NCBI GenBank assembly: GCA_002701765.1
Contig: NZXB01000046.1
Coordinates: 25,347 to 36,113, forward strand
DNA from: Porticoccaceae bacterium
GTDB lineage: Bacteria > Pseudomonadota > Gammaproteobacteria > Pseudomonadales > Porticoccaceae
Reading direction: 5' to 3'
Length of the DNA stretch: 10,767 nt
Shown: in pieces, positions 1 through 7,326 of the stretch
How the letters are laid out: every line of letters starts with the position of its first letter
Position numbering within the stretch: position 1 is the stretch's first letter
Translations under genes and position numbers: made by a program
The notes under the pieces: generated by a model
Seen by the model: the letters and a program-made list of their open reading frames with translations, nothing else
Told to the model about the DNA's origin: nothing
Databases searched by the model: none

Positions 1-1307
1 GAAGACGATAGAATTCCATACTTCATGCTTGATGTATAAAATTGCTTCCAATCGGAGCATGTCTCAGGCCTTATACCCAAGGGTTTGAGTAGATCCAAGA
101 TTCGCTCTTTCCTACCTGGGGATTCTGCACAGAAAAGTACCCTCTCGTTTTGCGCAAGCTGCGTTTTTTCTAAAAAATTACTTAGGTTGGATGCTGAAGC
201 AGGAGACTCAGAGTCTATCGAAATATTTGGAAGCTGCCGAATGTTGGTTATTTCTTTTTTGGCTGCCGCAGCTATTGACGAACTATGGAGTATTAAACTA
301 GAGAGCTCTCTTAGTTTTTCTTGAAGTTCATGTCTGGTCAGAAATACTTCATCGGGTGGAACTAGAGGTTTTAGAGGATCAATATTATTGTCATTGTAAC
401 GGCTTACCGTTTCGATCCAAAACTCTTCTGCCATTTCTTGAACATTAGCACAACATAACAAGCGGACATTTCTTGGAATATAGTCAAATAGGGTTGACGT
501 TTTCTGAAAAAATAGACTGAGAAAATATTCGATTCCTTGCGGTGCGATTCCTTTCGAGACGTCTGTATAGATGGGGCAATCGCTGGGACTATTGGGAAAC
601 TTTTCATGCCAGTTGTTGAGAAAAAGATTAATCGACTGTTTGTCAAGCGTGAACTCGTGTGCTGGCAGAATCTCTATATTGTTCGTATTTTTTATGGTGA
701 TTTGTGATTCCGCGTCAAACAAGCGCAGTGATTCGATTTCATTGTCTAGAAGATCAATTCTAAAAGGTTCGGCGGAACCCATTGGGAAGATGTCGACAAT
801 AGATCCGCGCAATGCATACTCACCATGCTCATAGACGCTTGCGACTTTGCGATACCCAGCATGATCGAGTTGTTTTCCGAGAACTTCGCGATTAATAGTT
901 TCTCCAACTTTATAGTGAAAGGTGCGAGCCGCAACGAAATCAGTTGGAGCTAGACGATGCATTAAGCAAGTCACGGGAACTATCAACACGCCTCTTCCGA
1001 TTTCAGGCAGTTTTGCTAAAGTTCGCAGACGTCTTGATATGATGTCCCGGTGCGGAGAAAAAATATCATAAGCAAGGGTTTCCCAATCGGGAAAATCATA
1101 TATCGGAAAAGTATTTTCACTGGCAAAAAAATTAATGCCTTCAGTGAGCTTTTTTGCCTCAAGCGCAGTAGCGGTCAACACCATCGTCAAACCACTAAAA
1201 TTTTTGGAATATTCGGCTGTAAAGAGTGATTTTCCTGAAACGTCAAGCTCTTCAAAGTGGTTTGAGGCCCCATCGACTGTTAATGTTTTAAGATTGAAGA
1301 AATTCAT
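1..1307 (-). CDS. mfd: Transcription-repair coupling factor Mfd, N-terminal part (3' end beyond left edge)
   Basis: Mfd is a cytoplasmic DNA translocase. It removes RNA polymerase stalled at DNA lesions and recruits UvrA for nucleotide excision repair. The reverse strand reads open from ATG at 1307 to the window edge, giving 435 residues of a protein usually about 1150 long. Matches to the Mfd N-terminal UvrB-like module include DWETL (74-78), SPHRDIISRRL (84-94), RGVLIVPVTCLMHR (105-118) and HGEYALRGSIVDIFPMGS (161-178). Residues 214-219 (LPAHEF) and 251-261 (SKGIAPQGIEY) are also typical. This portion covers domains D1-D2 and most of D3. The RNA polymerase-interaction domain, the helicase motifs and D7 lie outside. 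The ATG is the first start after an in-frame TAA, and there is no clear Shine-Dalgarno. The gene is divergent from gap. The frame is intact, so I see no sign of a pseudogene. Confidence 0.96.
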   Translation of the reverse strand, partial: MNFFNLKTLTVDGASNHFEELDVSGKSLFTAEYSKNFSGLTMVLTATALEAKKLTEGINFFASENTFPIYDFPDWETLAYDIFSPHRDIISRRLRTLAKLPEIGRGVLIVPVTCLMHRLAPTDFVAARTFHYKVGETINREVLGKQLDHAGYRKVASVYEHGEYALRGSIVDIFPMGSAEPFRIDLLDNEIESLRLFDAESQITIKNTNNIEILPAHEFTLDKQSINLFLNNWHEKFPNSPSDCPIYTDVSKGIAPQGIEYFLSLFFQKTSTLFDYIPRNVRLLCCANVQEMAEEFWIETVSRYNDNNIDPLKPLVPPDEVFLTRHELQEKLRELSSLILHSSSIAAAAKKEITNIRQLPNISIDSESPASASNLSNFLEKTQLAQNERVLFCAESPGRKERILDLLKPLGIRPETCSDWKQFYTSSMKYGILSS

Positions 1308-1323
1308 TTGTGATTGGGGTCTA

Positions 1324-1351
1324 TGTATAGGGAATAAAGATTTTTTGTCAT
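1324..1351 (-). promoter_or_regulatory. Possible mfd promoter
   Basis: On the minus strand, ATGACA (1346-1351) and TATACA (1324-1329) are separated by 16 bp. They resemble a sigma-70 -35 (5 of 6) and -10 (4 of 6). Transcription would start near 1317, only about 10 bases before the mfd ATG, which would fit the lack of a Shine-Dalgarno. A TATAAT on the same strand around 1430 is a rival that would give a longer leader. Predicted by eye only. Confidence 0.3.
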
Positions 1352-1398
1352 TTTACTGTGGGTTGTTTTGGAGATAACCGCTTGATGATGAACGTCAG

Positions 1399-1408
1399 GA
1401 CTATAGTC
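1399..1408. repeat. 10-bp perfect palindrome in the mfd-gap divergent region
   Basis: GACTATAGTC reads the same on both strands and sits in the middle of the 203-bp divergent region between mfd and gap. Its left part, AGGACTAT (1397-1404), recurs directly at 1458-1465, inside the spacer of the predicted gap promoter. This could be a binding site for a dimeric regulator, but 10-bp palindromes also arise by chance in AT-rich DNA. I do not recognise it as the site of a known regulator. Confidence 0.3.
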
Positions 1409-1443
1409 TGGTAACTTGTATGAATTATATTATAACTGTTTAG

Positions 1444-1472
1444 TTGCTTGAAGTTTAGGACTATCCGATAAT
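1444..1472 (+). promoter_or_regulatory. Predicted sigma-70 promoter of gap
   Basis: TTGCTT (1444-1449) and GATAAT (1467-1472) are exactly 17 bp apart. The -10 matches the consensus at 5 of 6 positions and the -35 at 3 of 6. Transcription would start near 1479, in a GC-rich GCCGCGC stretch, giving a leader of about 30 bases. That leader holds the Shine-Dalgarno AGGAG (1499-1503), 7 bases before the GTG start of gap. Confidence 0.45.
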
Positions 1473-1510
1473 GCCGCGCACACTTTAACTACTCAATTAG
1501 GAGCTCAACA

Positions 1511-2971
1511 GTGATAGAAGAGCATAGACCCTTGCCAGATGATTTTTTTCGAGATTGGAAGGAGCGCGAAGCACTAGCCGAGGGAATGATCCCGATAATT
1601 GGCAAACTGTATAGGGAAAAAAATGTTTCCACATATATGTATGGTAATAATATGGTTAACATGTCTGTCATCGATTTAATGAAGGCCCATCGTTTTGTGC
1701 GGCAAGTCGAGAGTAATGAACTCTCGGAGTTCGAAACATATCCAATGATTGAGGCCTTGTCTGAACTTCAAATAGGTCCCGCGCATATAGATATCGGAAA
1801 AATGGTGGTCCGTTATCAAGAACTATGTGACGAGAAAACGATAAAAGCGTTTTTGGAATTGGAGCTCGAGGAAATCATTGGTTCAAATATCAAACCACTC
1901 CCAAGACCCAAGGATGTCGTGCTTTATGGGTTCGGTCGAATTGGCAGACTGATTACACGCCTTCTTATAGATAAAGCCGGCGGAGGGGATGTGATGAGAT
2001 TGCGGGCTATTGTAATTCGACCGGGAGACTCTCTTAACGATCTGACTAAACGCGCAGCGCTCTTGCGTCAGGATTCGGTGCATGGTTCATTCAAGGGTAC
2101 GATTCGAGTGTTAGAGGGTCGAGACGTTCTTGTTGTAAATGGTAATCCGATCAAAATAATATATGCAGATTCTCCAAGTGAAGTTGATTATACGAAATAC
2201 GGCATTAGTGATGCTATTGTGATTGACAATACTGGAGCCTGGAGAGACGAGGAAGGCCTCAGTGGCCATTTAAGGCCGGGGGCATCTAAAGTCATATTGA
2301 CTGCGCCGGCGGGCGGAGCAATACCCAACGTTGTCTATGGAATCAACCATCACGAAATTTCACCCGATTGCAGTATCGTGTCTGCCGCATCTTGCACTAC
2401 AAATGCAATCGTGCCTGTTTTAAAAGTGATGTCAGATGAATTTGGAATCGAGTATGGCCATGTTGAGACTGTTCATGCATATACCAATGACCAAAATCTT
2501 ATAGACAATTATCACAAAGGTGATAGGCGAGGCAGGAGTGCTCCCCTTAACATGGTTCTTACTTCAACAGGTGCCGCGAAAGCTGTTGCTAAGGCTATTC
2601 CAGAACTTAAAGGAAGACTGACTGGTAACGCTATCCGAGTACCGACTCCCAATGTTTCCATGGCTCTTCTGCATCTGCAATTGAAAAAATCAACCGATCG
2701 AAAGCAATTGAACGAGTTTATGAGGCGGCAAGCGCTTTACTCCGACTTGCAACAACAGATTGGATATACGCTTTCTACTGAGGCAGTATCGACTGATTTC
2801 GTCGGTTCGCGTCAAGCCTGTGTTTTCGATTCCGAGGCGACAATCGTAAAGGATAAAAGCTGTGTGCTTTATTGCTGGTATGACAACGAGTTTGGTTATA
2901 GTTGTCAAGTTGTTAGATGCTTGGAAACCATGGCTGGTGTTACATGGAAAAGATTCCCAAAAGGGATCTAG
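1511..2971 (+). CDS. gap: Glyceraldehyde-3-phosphate dehydrogenase family protein, long Gap-like form
   Basis: The family oxidises glyceraldehyde-3-phosphate to 1,3-bisphosphoglycerate using NAD(P)+ and phosphate. This protein has 486 residues against about 335 for a classical GAPDH. The extra part is an acidic, probably helical N-terminal extension (about 1-133) that resembles no enzyme domain I know. The core follows: Rossmann motif GFGRIGR (140-146), catalytic SCTTN with Cys295, HAYTNDQ with His322, TGAAKAV (353-359), Arg376 in the substrate-phosphate segment RVPTPN, and WYDNEFGYS (456-464), so it should be catalytically competent. The Asp that normally binds the NAD ribose (AINDL in E. 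coli GapA) is replaced, since the matching segment is A166-I-V-I-R170. Extended paralogues of this type lie beside mfd in Pseudomonas, as I recall. The start is GTG with AGGAG 7 bases upstream. Its physiological direction, glycolytic or gluconeogenic, cannot be read from the sequence. Confidence 0.93.
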   Translation: MIEEHRPLPDDFFRDWKEREALAEGMIPIIGKLYREKNVSTYMYGNNMVNMSVIDLMKAHRFVRQVESNELSEFETYPMIEALSELQIGPAHIDIGKMVVRYQELCDEKTIKAFLELELEEIIGSNIKPLPRPKDVVLYGFGRIGRLITRLLIDKAGGGDVMRLRAIVIRPGDSLNDLTKRAALLRQDSVHGSFKGTIRVLEGRDVLVVNGNPIKIIYADSPSEVDYTKYGISDAIVIDNTGAWRDEEGLSGHLRPGASKVILTAPAGGAIPNVVYGINHHEISPDCSIVSAASCTTNAIVPVLKVMSDEFGIEYGHVETVHAYTNDQNLIDNYHKGDRRGRSAPLNMVLTSTGAAKAVAKAIPELKGRLTGNAIRVPTPNVSMALLHLQLKKSTDRKQLNEFMRRQALYSDLQQQIGYTLSTEAVSTDFVGSRQACVFDSEATIVKDKSCVLYCWYDNEFGYSCQVVRCLETMAGVTWKRFPKGI

Positions 2972-3132
2972 AGTAATCAATACATTAAAATGTAACTTTG
3001 CTTGGTAAAAAATTATTTAGGCGTTTAAACTTGAAATTCGATTTTAAATGGCTTTTAGGGACGTACTATTCTCTCCCAAAAATAGGCACATAAATTCTTG
3101 AGCAAATACCGCCAACTGAGGTTGAGTCAGTA
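2972..3132 (+). other. Intergenic spacer and leader of the lol operon
   Basis: These 161 bp lie between gap and lolC. A short inverted repeat TACATT-AA-AATGTA sits about 10 bp after the gap stop. It lacks a following T-run, so I do not call it a terminator. TACTAT near 3064 is a possible -10 but has no good -35 at the right distance. A GAGG and a GAG lie upstream of the lolC GTG and are plausible ribosome-binding elements. The lol operon therefore probably has its own promoter here, but I cannot place it with confidence. Read-through from gap is possible. Confidence 0.4.
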
Positions 3133-4377
3133 GTGATAAAAAGCATATCTTTTTTCATAGGCATGCGTTATATGCTCAGCCGGCGTGGTCATCGATATGT
3201 TTCTTTTGTCTCAATGTTTTCTATTGGTTCGATGGCTATTGGAGTAGCGGCGCTAATAATTGTTTTGTCCGTGATGAATGGCTTTGATAAAGAAATCAAA
3301 GGACGTCTTTTACAAGCCATTCCGCATATTTCTGTGACATTTGATGAGGCATTAACGCCCGAGAATTTCCGAGATTTTAAGAGTAAAATCATCAAAGAAA
3401 AGAATGTCGAGCGAGTGGAACCTCGCATTGAAAGTTTCACAATGTTATCTGCTAACGGCCAGAAAGTTGGCGCCGAACTCAGAAATATAAATTCCGATAA
3501 TTCTGGCTCCATGGGTATAGCAAAAAGTCTCACTTCGGGAGCCATATCTAGTTTGGATGATGGCAAATATGGTGTTCTCATAGGAAGTGCAATTGCACGT
3601 AAATTAGGGGTATTCATTGGTGATCAACTCGAGATAATTCTGCCCAGTTTGACTGTGTCCCCTCTGGGTGTTTTTCCTCGAACTAAAATGGTCCGCGTTG
3701 GGGGGATCTTTCAGGTTGGAGCGCAAGTTGATGCGACGACTATTATGATGCGCGATCAAGACATCCAAAAAATTTTAAGATTGGGAGATGACTTTCATGG
3801 ACTGCAGATTTTTTTAGATGATCCTTCTTTTGCGGGGACAACCCAGAAAAGATTGGAGGCACTTTTCCCGGTTGAAGCTGAGTGGATTGCTTGGCAGAAA
3901 AGTATGGAGAGTTTATTTAAAGCTATGGAAATGGAAAAGAGGGTTGTTAGTTTGCTTCTCTCAGTAATCATCGGCGTCGCCGCATTCAATATTGTGGCCA
4001 GCTTAGCTCTTAGTGTCTCAGAAAAGCAGTCAGATATAGCAGTGTTGAGAACGTTCGGAGCTTCCCCTGAGACTATAATGAAAATCTTTGTCGTTCAAGG
4101 CATGGCGGCGGGATGTGCAGGAATTTCTCTCGGCGCATGCTTGGGATGCATCGTGGCGCATTATATAGGTGATATCTTAAAAGTGATTGAAAACGCTTTT
4201 GGAGCCAATCTTTTCGATCCTGCGGTCTACTTAATTACTACTTTACCCTCGGATATAGTTTTTTTTGATGTTATTAAAATCTGTTTAGCGGCGGCATTAG
4301 CGTCCCTGGTAGCTACGATATATCCTTCATGGCGGGCAAGCCAAATATTACCGGCGGAGGCTCTGAGCTATGAGTGA
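3133..4377 (+). CDS. lolC: Lipoprotein-releasing system permease LolC
   Basis: LolC is one of the two membrane subunits of the LolCD2E ABC transporter, which extracts outer-membrane lipoproteins from the inner membrane and passes them to LolA. The 414-residue protein has the family plan. FIGMRY (8-13) precedes transmembrane helix 1 (about 24-48), which is followed by LSVMNGFDKEIKGRLL (45-60). A large periplasmic domain comes next, then helices at about 271-295, 315-345 and 376-398. The C-terminal YPSWRAS..PAEAL (397-411) is typical. The segment around 173-186, SPLGVFPRTKMV, resembles the LolC hook that docks LolA, and this is why I call this copy LolC and the downstream paralogue LolE. The GTG start keeps the conserved FIG-RY region; an internal ATG at 3163 would cut it. 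The last 8 bases overlap lolD. Confidence 0.94.
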   Translation: MIKSISFFIGMRYMLSRRGHRYVSFVSMFSIGSMAIGVAALIIVLSVMNGFDKEIKGRLLQAIPHISVTFDEALTPENFRDFKSKIIKEKNVERVEPRIESFTMLSANGQKVGAELRNINSDNSGSMGIAKSLTSGAISSLDDGKYGVLIGSAIARKLGVFIGDQLEIILPSLTVSPLGVFPRTKMVRVGGIFQVGAQVDATTIMMRDQDIQKILRLGDDFHGLQIFLDDPSFAGTTQKRLEALFPVEAEWIAWQKSMESLFKAMEMEKRVVSLLLSVIIGVAAFNIVASLALSVSEKQSDIAVLRTFGASPETIMKIFVVQGMAAGCAGISLGACLGCIVAHYIGDILKVIENAFGANLFDPAVYLITTLPSDIVFFDVIKICLAAALASLVATIYPSWRASQILPAEALSYE

Positions 4378-5044
4378 TGATTTGGTGTTGCAAGTAAAAA
4401 GTTTATCTAAGATTTATCGCCAAGGTGCAACTGATATAGATGTTCTCATGGATTTTAATTTCCAAGTAACGCAAGGTGAGTGTGTTGCCGTCATGGGCGC
4501 TTCAGGTTCAGGGAAAACCACCTTACTAAATCTGTGCGGTGGGTTAGACGATCCGACTAAAGGTATGGTGCTTATTAATGGCATCAGTTGGAGTGAATTG
4601 GCACCCAGAGATCGAGCTTTGTCGCGGAATAGGCACGTAGGCTTCGTATATCAGTTCCATCACTTATTGGCTGAGTTTTCGGCAGTCGAAAATGTAGCTT
4701 TGCCAGCTATGATTGGCCAGTTTTCTCATAGCGAAGCGAAAAGTTGTGCGGAGCGAATACTGAAAAAAGTTGGTTTAGAGCATCGTCTGAACCACAGGCC
4801 GAATGCCCTGTCGGGGGGCGAAAGGCAACGAGTCGCAATAGCAAGATCGCTTGTAATGCAGCCTTCGGTTGTACTGATGGATGAGCCAACAGGAAATCTA
4901 GATGGGGAAACGGGTCTCTCTATAATAGAGTTGCTGTTGGATCTTAATCGCAGCTCAGATATTGCATTCGTTATAGTTACACATGACATGGCAGTAGCCT
5001 CGAAGATGGACCGCATCGTTTCACTTGATCAATATCGGCAATAG
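4370..5044 (+). CDS. lolD: Lipoprotein-releasing system ATP-binding protein LolD
   Basis: LolD is the cytoplasmic ATPase whose dimer powers the LolCE membrane subunits. All ABC ATPase motifs are present in 224 residues: Walker A GASGSGKTT (43-51), Q-loop Gln95 within FVYQFHHLLAEF, signature LSGGERQ (148-154), Walker B VVLMDE (167-172) with catalytic Glu172, D-loop GNLD (175-178) and His205. YQFHHLL and GGLDDPT are strongly LolD-like and separate it from MacB or FtsE. It is slightly shorter at the C terminus than the 233-residue E. coli protein. Its ATG overlaps the end of lolC by 8 bases, with a good GGAGG (4356-4360) inside the lolC coding sequence 9 bases upstream. This suggests translational coupling and balanced subunit synthesis. 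Confidence 0.96.
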   Translation: MSDDLVLQVKSLSKIYRQGATDIDVLMDFNFQVTQGECVAVMGASGSGKTTLLNLCGGLDDPTKGMVLINGISWSELAPRDRALSRNRHVGFVYQFHHLLAEFSAVENVALPAMIGQFSHSEAKSCAERILKKVGLEHRLNHRPNALSGGERQRVAIARSLVMQPSVVLMDEPTGNLDGETGLSIIELLLDLNRSSDIAFVIVTHDMAVASKMDRIVSLDQYRQ

Positions 5045-5046
5045 TA

Positions 5047-6279
5047 ATGAAGTACAGTGCGTTTAGTGCAGTTTCTATTTTCGTTGGAACACGATTTACA
5101 CTATCGTCCAAGAAGGCGAATCAGCTTGTTTCATTCATTTCTGCCTTGGCAATTTCAGGTCTTGTTCTCGGTGTTGCAATTTTAATAGTTGTTGTTTCTG
5201 TTATGAATGGCTTTGAAAGAGAGCTAAAAGATCGCATTTTGAGTGTCGTTCCTCATGTGGTTTTTTTCGGAGATGCGGCTGATTCAGATTGGAAAACAAG
5301 AGCAGAAGCATTGATGAATCATGATGAGGTCATTGAGGTTAGCCCCTTTACGCAACTTCAAGGCATGGTGCATTCTAAAGGAACAACTAGACCTATACAG
5401 ATTTTAGGGTTCGAAAAAGACAGAACTCCGGCCATTTTTTATGAGCTATTGGAAGAGCACATGCTGAACTTTCCCAGCTCAAATGAGGTATTGCTCTCAG
5501 AAGTCGTCGCCTCTGCTTTAAATGTATCAAAAGGAGATTCTGTACGCGTATTTTCAGCTAAAACCGCATTCGGCGGAACGAGCGTACATAATTTCGTGAT
5601 CTCAGGTTTGTTTTCCACTCGCACTGAATTGGATCAGGTTTTGGCAATTACTAGTATGAGTCATTTGTCCAAAATTTCGAGTACAAAAAATGCCATGACA
5701 GGCTTGAGAGTTCAAGTAGTAGACCCATTCATGGCGCGTCAATTAGGATATGACCTGCTCGAAGATCTGCCTTTTGGTTACGGTTTTCGGGATTGGTTCC
5801 AGACCCATGGGAATTTATATAAGGCAATTCAACTTTCCCGCAACATGGTTGGCATCCTAATATTTTTGATCGTTGCGATTGCTGTATTCAATGTCACCTC
5901 AATGTTGATGATGTCTGTCCTAAAGAAGCGTCGGGACGTGGCAGTTCTAAAAACATTGGGGTGCTCAAGACAAGACATTGTGAAGATTTTCTTCGTTCAA
6001 GGCACTATTATTGGTGTATTTGGTATAGTGCTCGGTGTAATTTTTGGTATTTTAGGTTGTTCAATCATAGCCGATTTCGTGGCCTATATTGAGCATGGCA
6101 CCGGACGCGTATTACTTGATACCACTATATACCCAATTGATTACGTTCCTGTAGACATGAGATTCAGCGATATAGCATCTGTCGCACTGTCCGCAGTTGT
6201 CCTCAATGGCTTGGCAACTATCTACCCAGCATTAAAGGCTAGTAGAATTAAACCTGCTGAAGAACTGCGTTTTCATTAA
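5047..6279 (+). CDS. lolE: Lipoprotein-releasing system permease LolE
   Basis: LolE is the second membrane subunit of the LolCD2E complex and is thought to bind the lipoprotein first. The protein has 410 residues. IFVGTRF (11-17) precedes helix 1 (about 28-52), then SVMNGFERELKDRIL (51-65) and VPH (68-70), typical of the LolC/E family. A periplasmic domain of roughly 210 residues follows, then helices at about 267-291, 314-345 and 375-394, and the closing YPALKASRIKPAEELRFH (393-410). It is clearly homologous to the upstream LolC but lacks the SPLG..PR hook-like loop at the equivalent place, where it has AKTAFGGTSVHNF (171-183). The ATG lies 2 bases after the lolD stop, and no strong Shine-Dalgarno is visible, so it probably depends on translational coupling to lolD. 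Confidence 0.93.
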   Translation: MKYSAFSAVSIFVGTRFTLSSKKANQLVSFISALAISGLVLGVAILIVVVSVMNGFERELKDRILSVVPHVVFFGDAADSDWKTRAEALMNHDEVIEVSPFTQLQGMVHSKGTTRPIQILGFEKDRTPAIFYELLEEHMLNFPSSNEVLLSEVVASALNVSKGDSVRVFSAKTAFGGTSVHNFVISGLFSTRTELDQVLAITSMSHLSKISSTKNAMTGLRVQVVDPFMARQLGYDLLEDLPFGYGFRDWFQTHGNLYKAIQLSRNMVGILIFLIVAIAVFNVTSMLMMSVLKKRRDVAVLKTLGCSRQDIVKIFFVQGTIIGVFGIVLGVIFGILGCSIIADFVAYIEHGTGRVLLDTTIYPIDYVPVDMRFSDIASVALSAVVLNGLATIYPALKASRIKPAEELRFH

Positions 6280-6297
6280 GTAGAGGCAGGGTCGATG

Positions 6298-6819
6298 TTA
6301 TAGATCACGACGTATATCACGGCGTTTTTCCCACTTTTGCACTACTTTCCATCGCCAAAGCTGCAATACCAATAGATATCCTAGAGTGGCAAGCGTTATT
6401 CCACTCAGCACACTACCTACTATAAGAGGAAGAAAAATCTGATTACTCAGTTCCATCAGCCAATCAAGAGAAAAAGAGGCGTCTAGGGCTATCGGCTTTG
6501 TTCCGAGTAATGTGCTTCCGAGGCGATAGGTAACATAAAACATTGGCGGCATAGTGATTGGATTGCTAATCCATATAAATATCGCAGCGATGGGTAAATT
6601 GGCGCCAAGCCAGCAGCACATTAGAAGGGCTAATACGGTTTGACCAGGGATTGGCATGAATGCGCAAAATATGCCTATGTAAACCGCAAGCGATACAGAG
6701 TGCCGGTTTATATTTAGTAGATTGGAATTATTGACTGTGGTTTTGAAGCGACCTAAGGCAGAGTTTTCTATAAACGCTTTTACGTCCGGCATGAAGCGAC
6801 GTACTGTCTTGCGCGGCAT
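6298..6819 (-). CDS. DUF2062 family membrane protein
   Basis: This is a small inner-membrane protein of 173 residues, of unknown biochemical function. The DUF2062 hallmarks are clear: an N-terminal basic PRKTVRRFMP, then NINRHSV (36-42), FCAFMPIPGQT (51-61) and WISNPITMPPMFY (83-95). A helix rich in Leu and Ile lies near 130-155, and a charged C-terminal tail repeats the motif RRD (RRDIRRD). I chose ATG at 6819, which has AAAGG 11 bases upstream. An in-frame TTG at 6837 would add six residues but would use that same sequence as coding. The gene converges on lolE, with only 18 bp between the two stop codons. In Pseudomonas a DUF2062 gene follows lolE too, as I recall, so the neighbourhood is probably old and hints at an envelope role, which is unproven. 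Confidence 0.9.
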   Translation of the reverse strand: MPRKTVRRFMPDVKAFIENSALGRFKTTVNNSNLLNINRHSVSLAVYIGIFCAFMPIPGQTVLALLMCCWLGANLPIAAIFIWISNPITMPPMFYVTYRLGSTLLGTKPIALDASFSLDWLMELSNQIFLPLIVGSVLSGITLATLGYLLVLQLWRWKVVQKWEKRRDIRRDL

Positions 6820-7065
6820 GAATTGTAAACCTTTCAAAAATTTTAAGTAACATTATGCCTTTAATTGGCTGCTCAAACTAGATCTGCCCCATTTGTTTCA
6901 AGTTCAATTAGCAGGGAAGATTGAAAGATTGGGAGAATCAATTATTTCTCTCGCCTACATACCTATTAGTATTGTCTTTTAGTTTTCGTGTATCACGTTC
7001 GCCAACAACCCTGATTGTTCACTGTTTAACAAAAAATATTTGTAAAGTTGTTTTTATCATTGCGT

Positions 7066-7071
7066 TATAAT
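7066..7071 (+). promoter_or_regulatory. Consensus -10 hexamer, possible distal promoter of the yadGH-queF operon or of a small RNA
   Basis: TATAAT matches the sigma-70 -10 consensus fully, but the -35 is poor. TTGTAA (7040-7045) is 20 bp away and TTGTTT (7048-7053) only 12 bp away. If used, transcription would start near 7078 and give a leader of about 270 bases before yadG. That is long for a simple transporter operon and leaves room for a regulatory leader or a separate RNA. Confidence 0.3.
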
Positions 7072-7246
7072 AATCCACTCAAACAGTTGATTTGCTGAGC
7101 CTCCTTCGTGCCGTCACTATTAGTTGGTTACTCATAAGGGAAAACATATCTGTTCTAAAACTGTAAAGTATGCATGCCGCCGAGAAAAAAGTTTTTTGTG
7201 CTTCCAAGTTGGAAAGTGGCCTTGCTTGGTGGTAATTAAAACTGGT

Positions 7247-7297
7247 TAGCAGGTAATTAGCGCTGATTTGTAAATAGCTGTCTAGCAGGAAATAGCG
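7247..7297. repeat. Pair of imperfect direct repeats upstream of yadG
   Basis: TAGCAGGTAATTAGCG (7247-7262) and TAGCAGGAAATAGCG (7283-7297) match except for one base missing from the second copy and one substitution. Their starts are 36 bp apart. GGTAATTA also occurs just before, at 7231-7238. They lie about 50-100 bp before the yadG start, where an operator would be expected. The regulator is unknown, and chance similarity in AT-rich DNA remains possible. Confidence 0.35.
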
Positions 7298-7316
7298 GTT
7301 AACGTGCGGATGCAAA

Positions 7317-7326
7317 TGCAATTGCA
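7317..7326. repeat. 10-bp perfect palindrome just upstream of yadG
   Basis: TGCAATTGCA is self-complementary, lies 23 bp before the yadG ATG, and is directly preceded by a related TGCAAA. It may be an operator half-site pair. No known regulator is assigned. Confidence 0.3.

Noticed and set aside
1..1307. Possible broken mfd, because short plus-strand and minus-strand frames crowd this stretch
   Set aside because: Translating the reverse complement from ATG 1307 gives one uninterrupted 435-codon frame with Mfd motifs throughout. The short frames are shadows.
2980..2993. TACATT-AA-AATGTA inverted repeat after gap as a terminator
   Set aside because: The stem is short and AT-only and no T-run follows, so it is not a convincing intrinsic terminator.
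3189..3617. 142-residue open frame on the minus strand
   Set aside because: It lies wholly antisense within lolC, whose family match is unambiguous. The translation has no recognisable domain, so it is a shadow frame.
7189..7201. AAAAAA-G-TTTTTT stretch as part of a rho-independent terminator
   Set aside because: The complementary runs have only one base between them and no GC stem precedes the T-run, so no terminator hairpin can form as usual.
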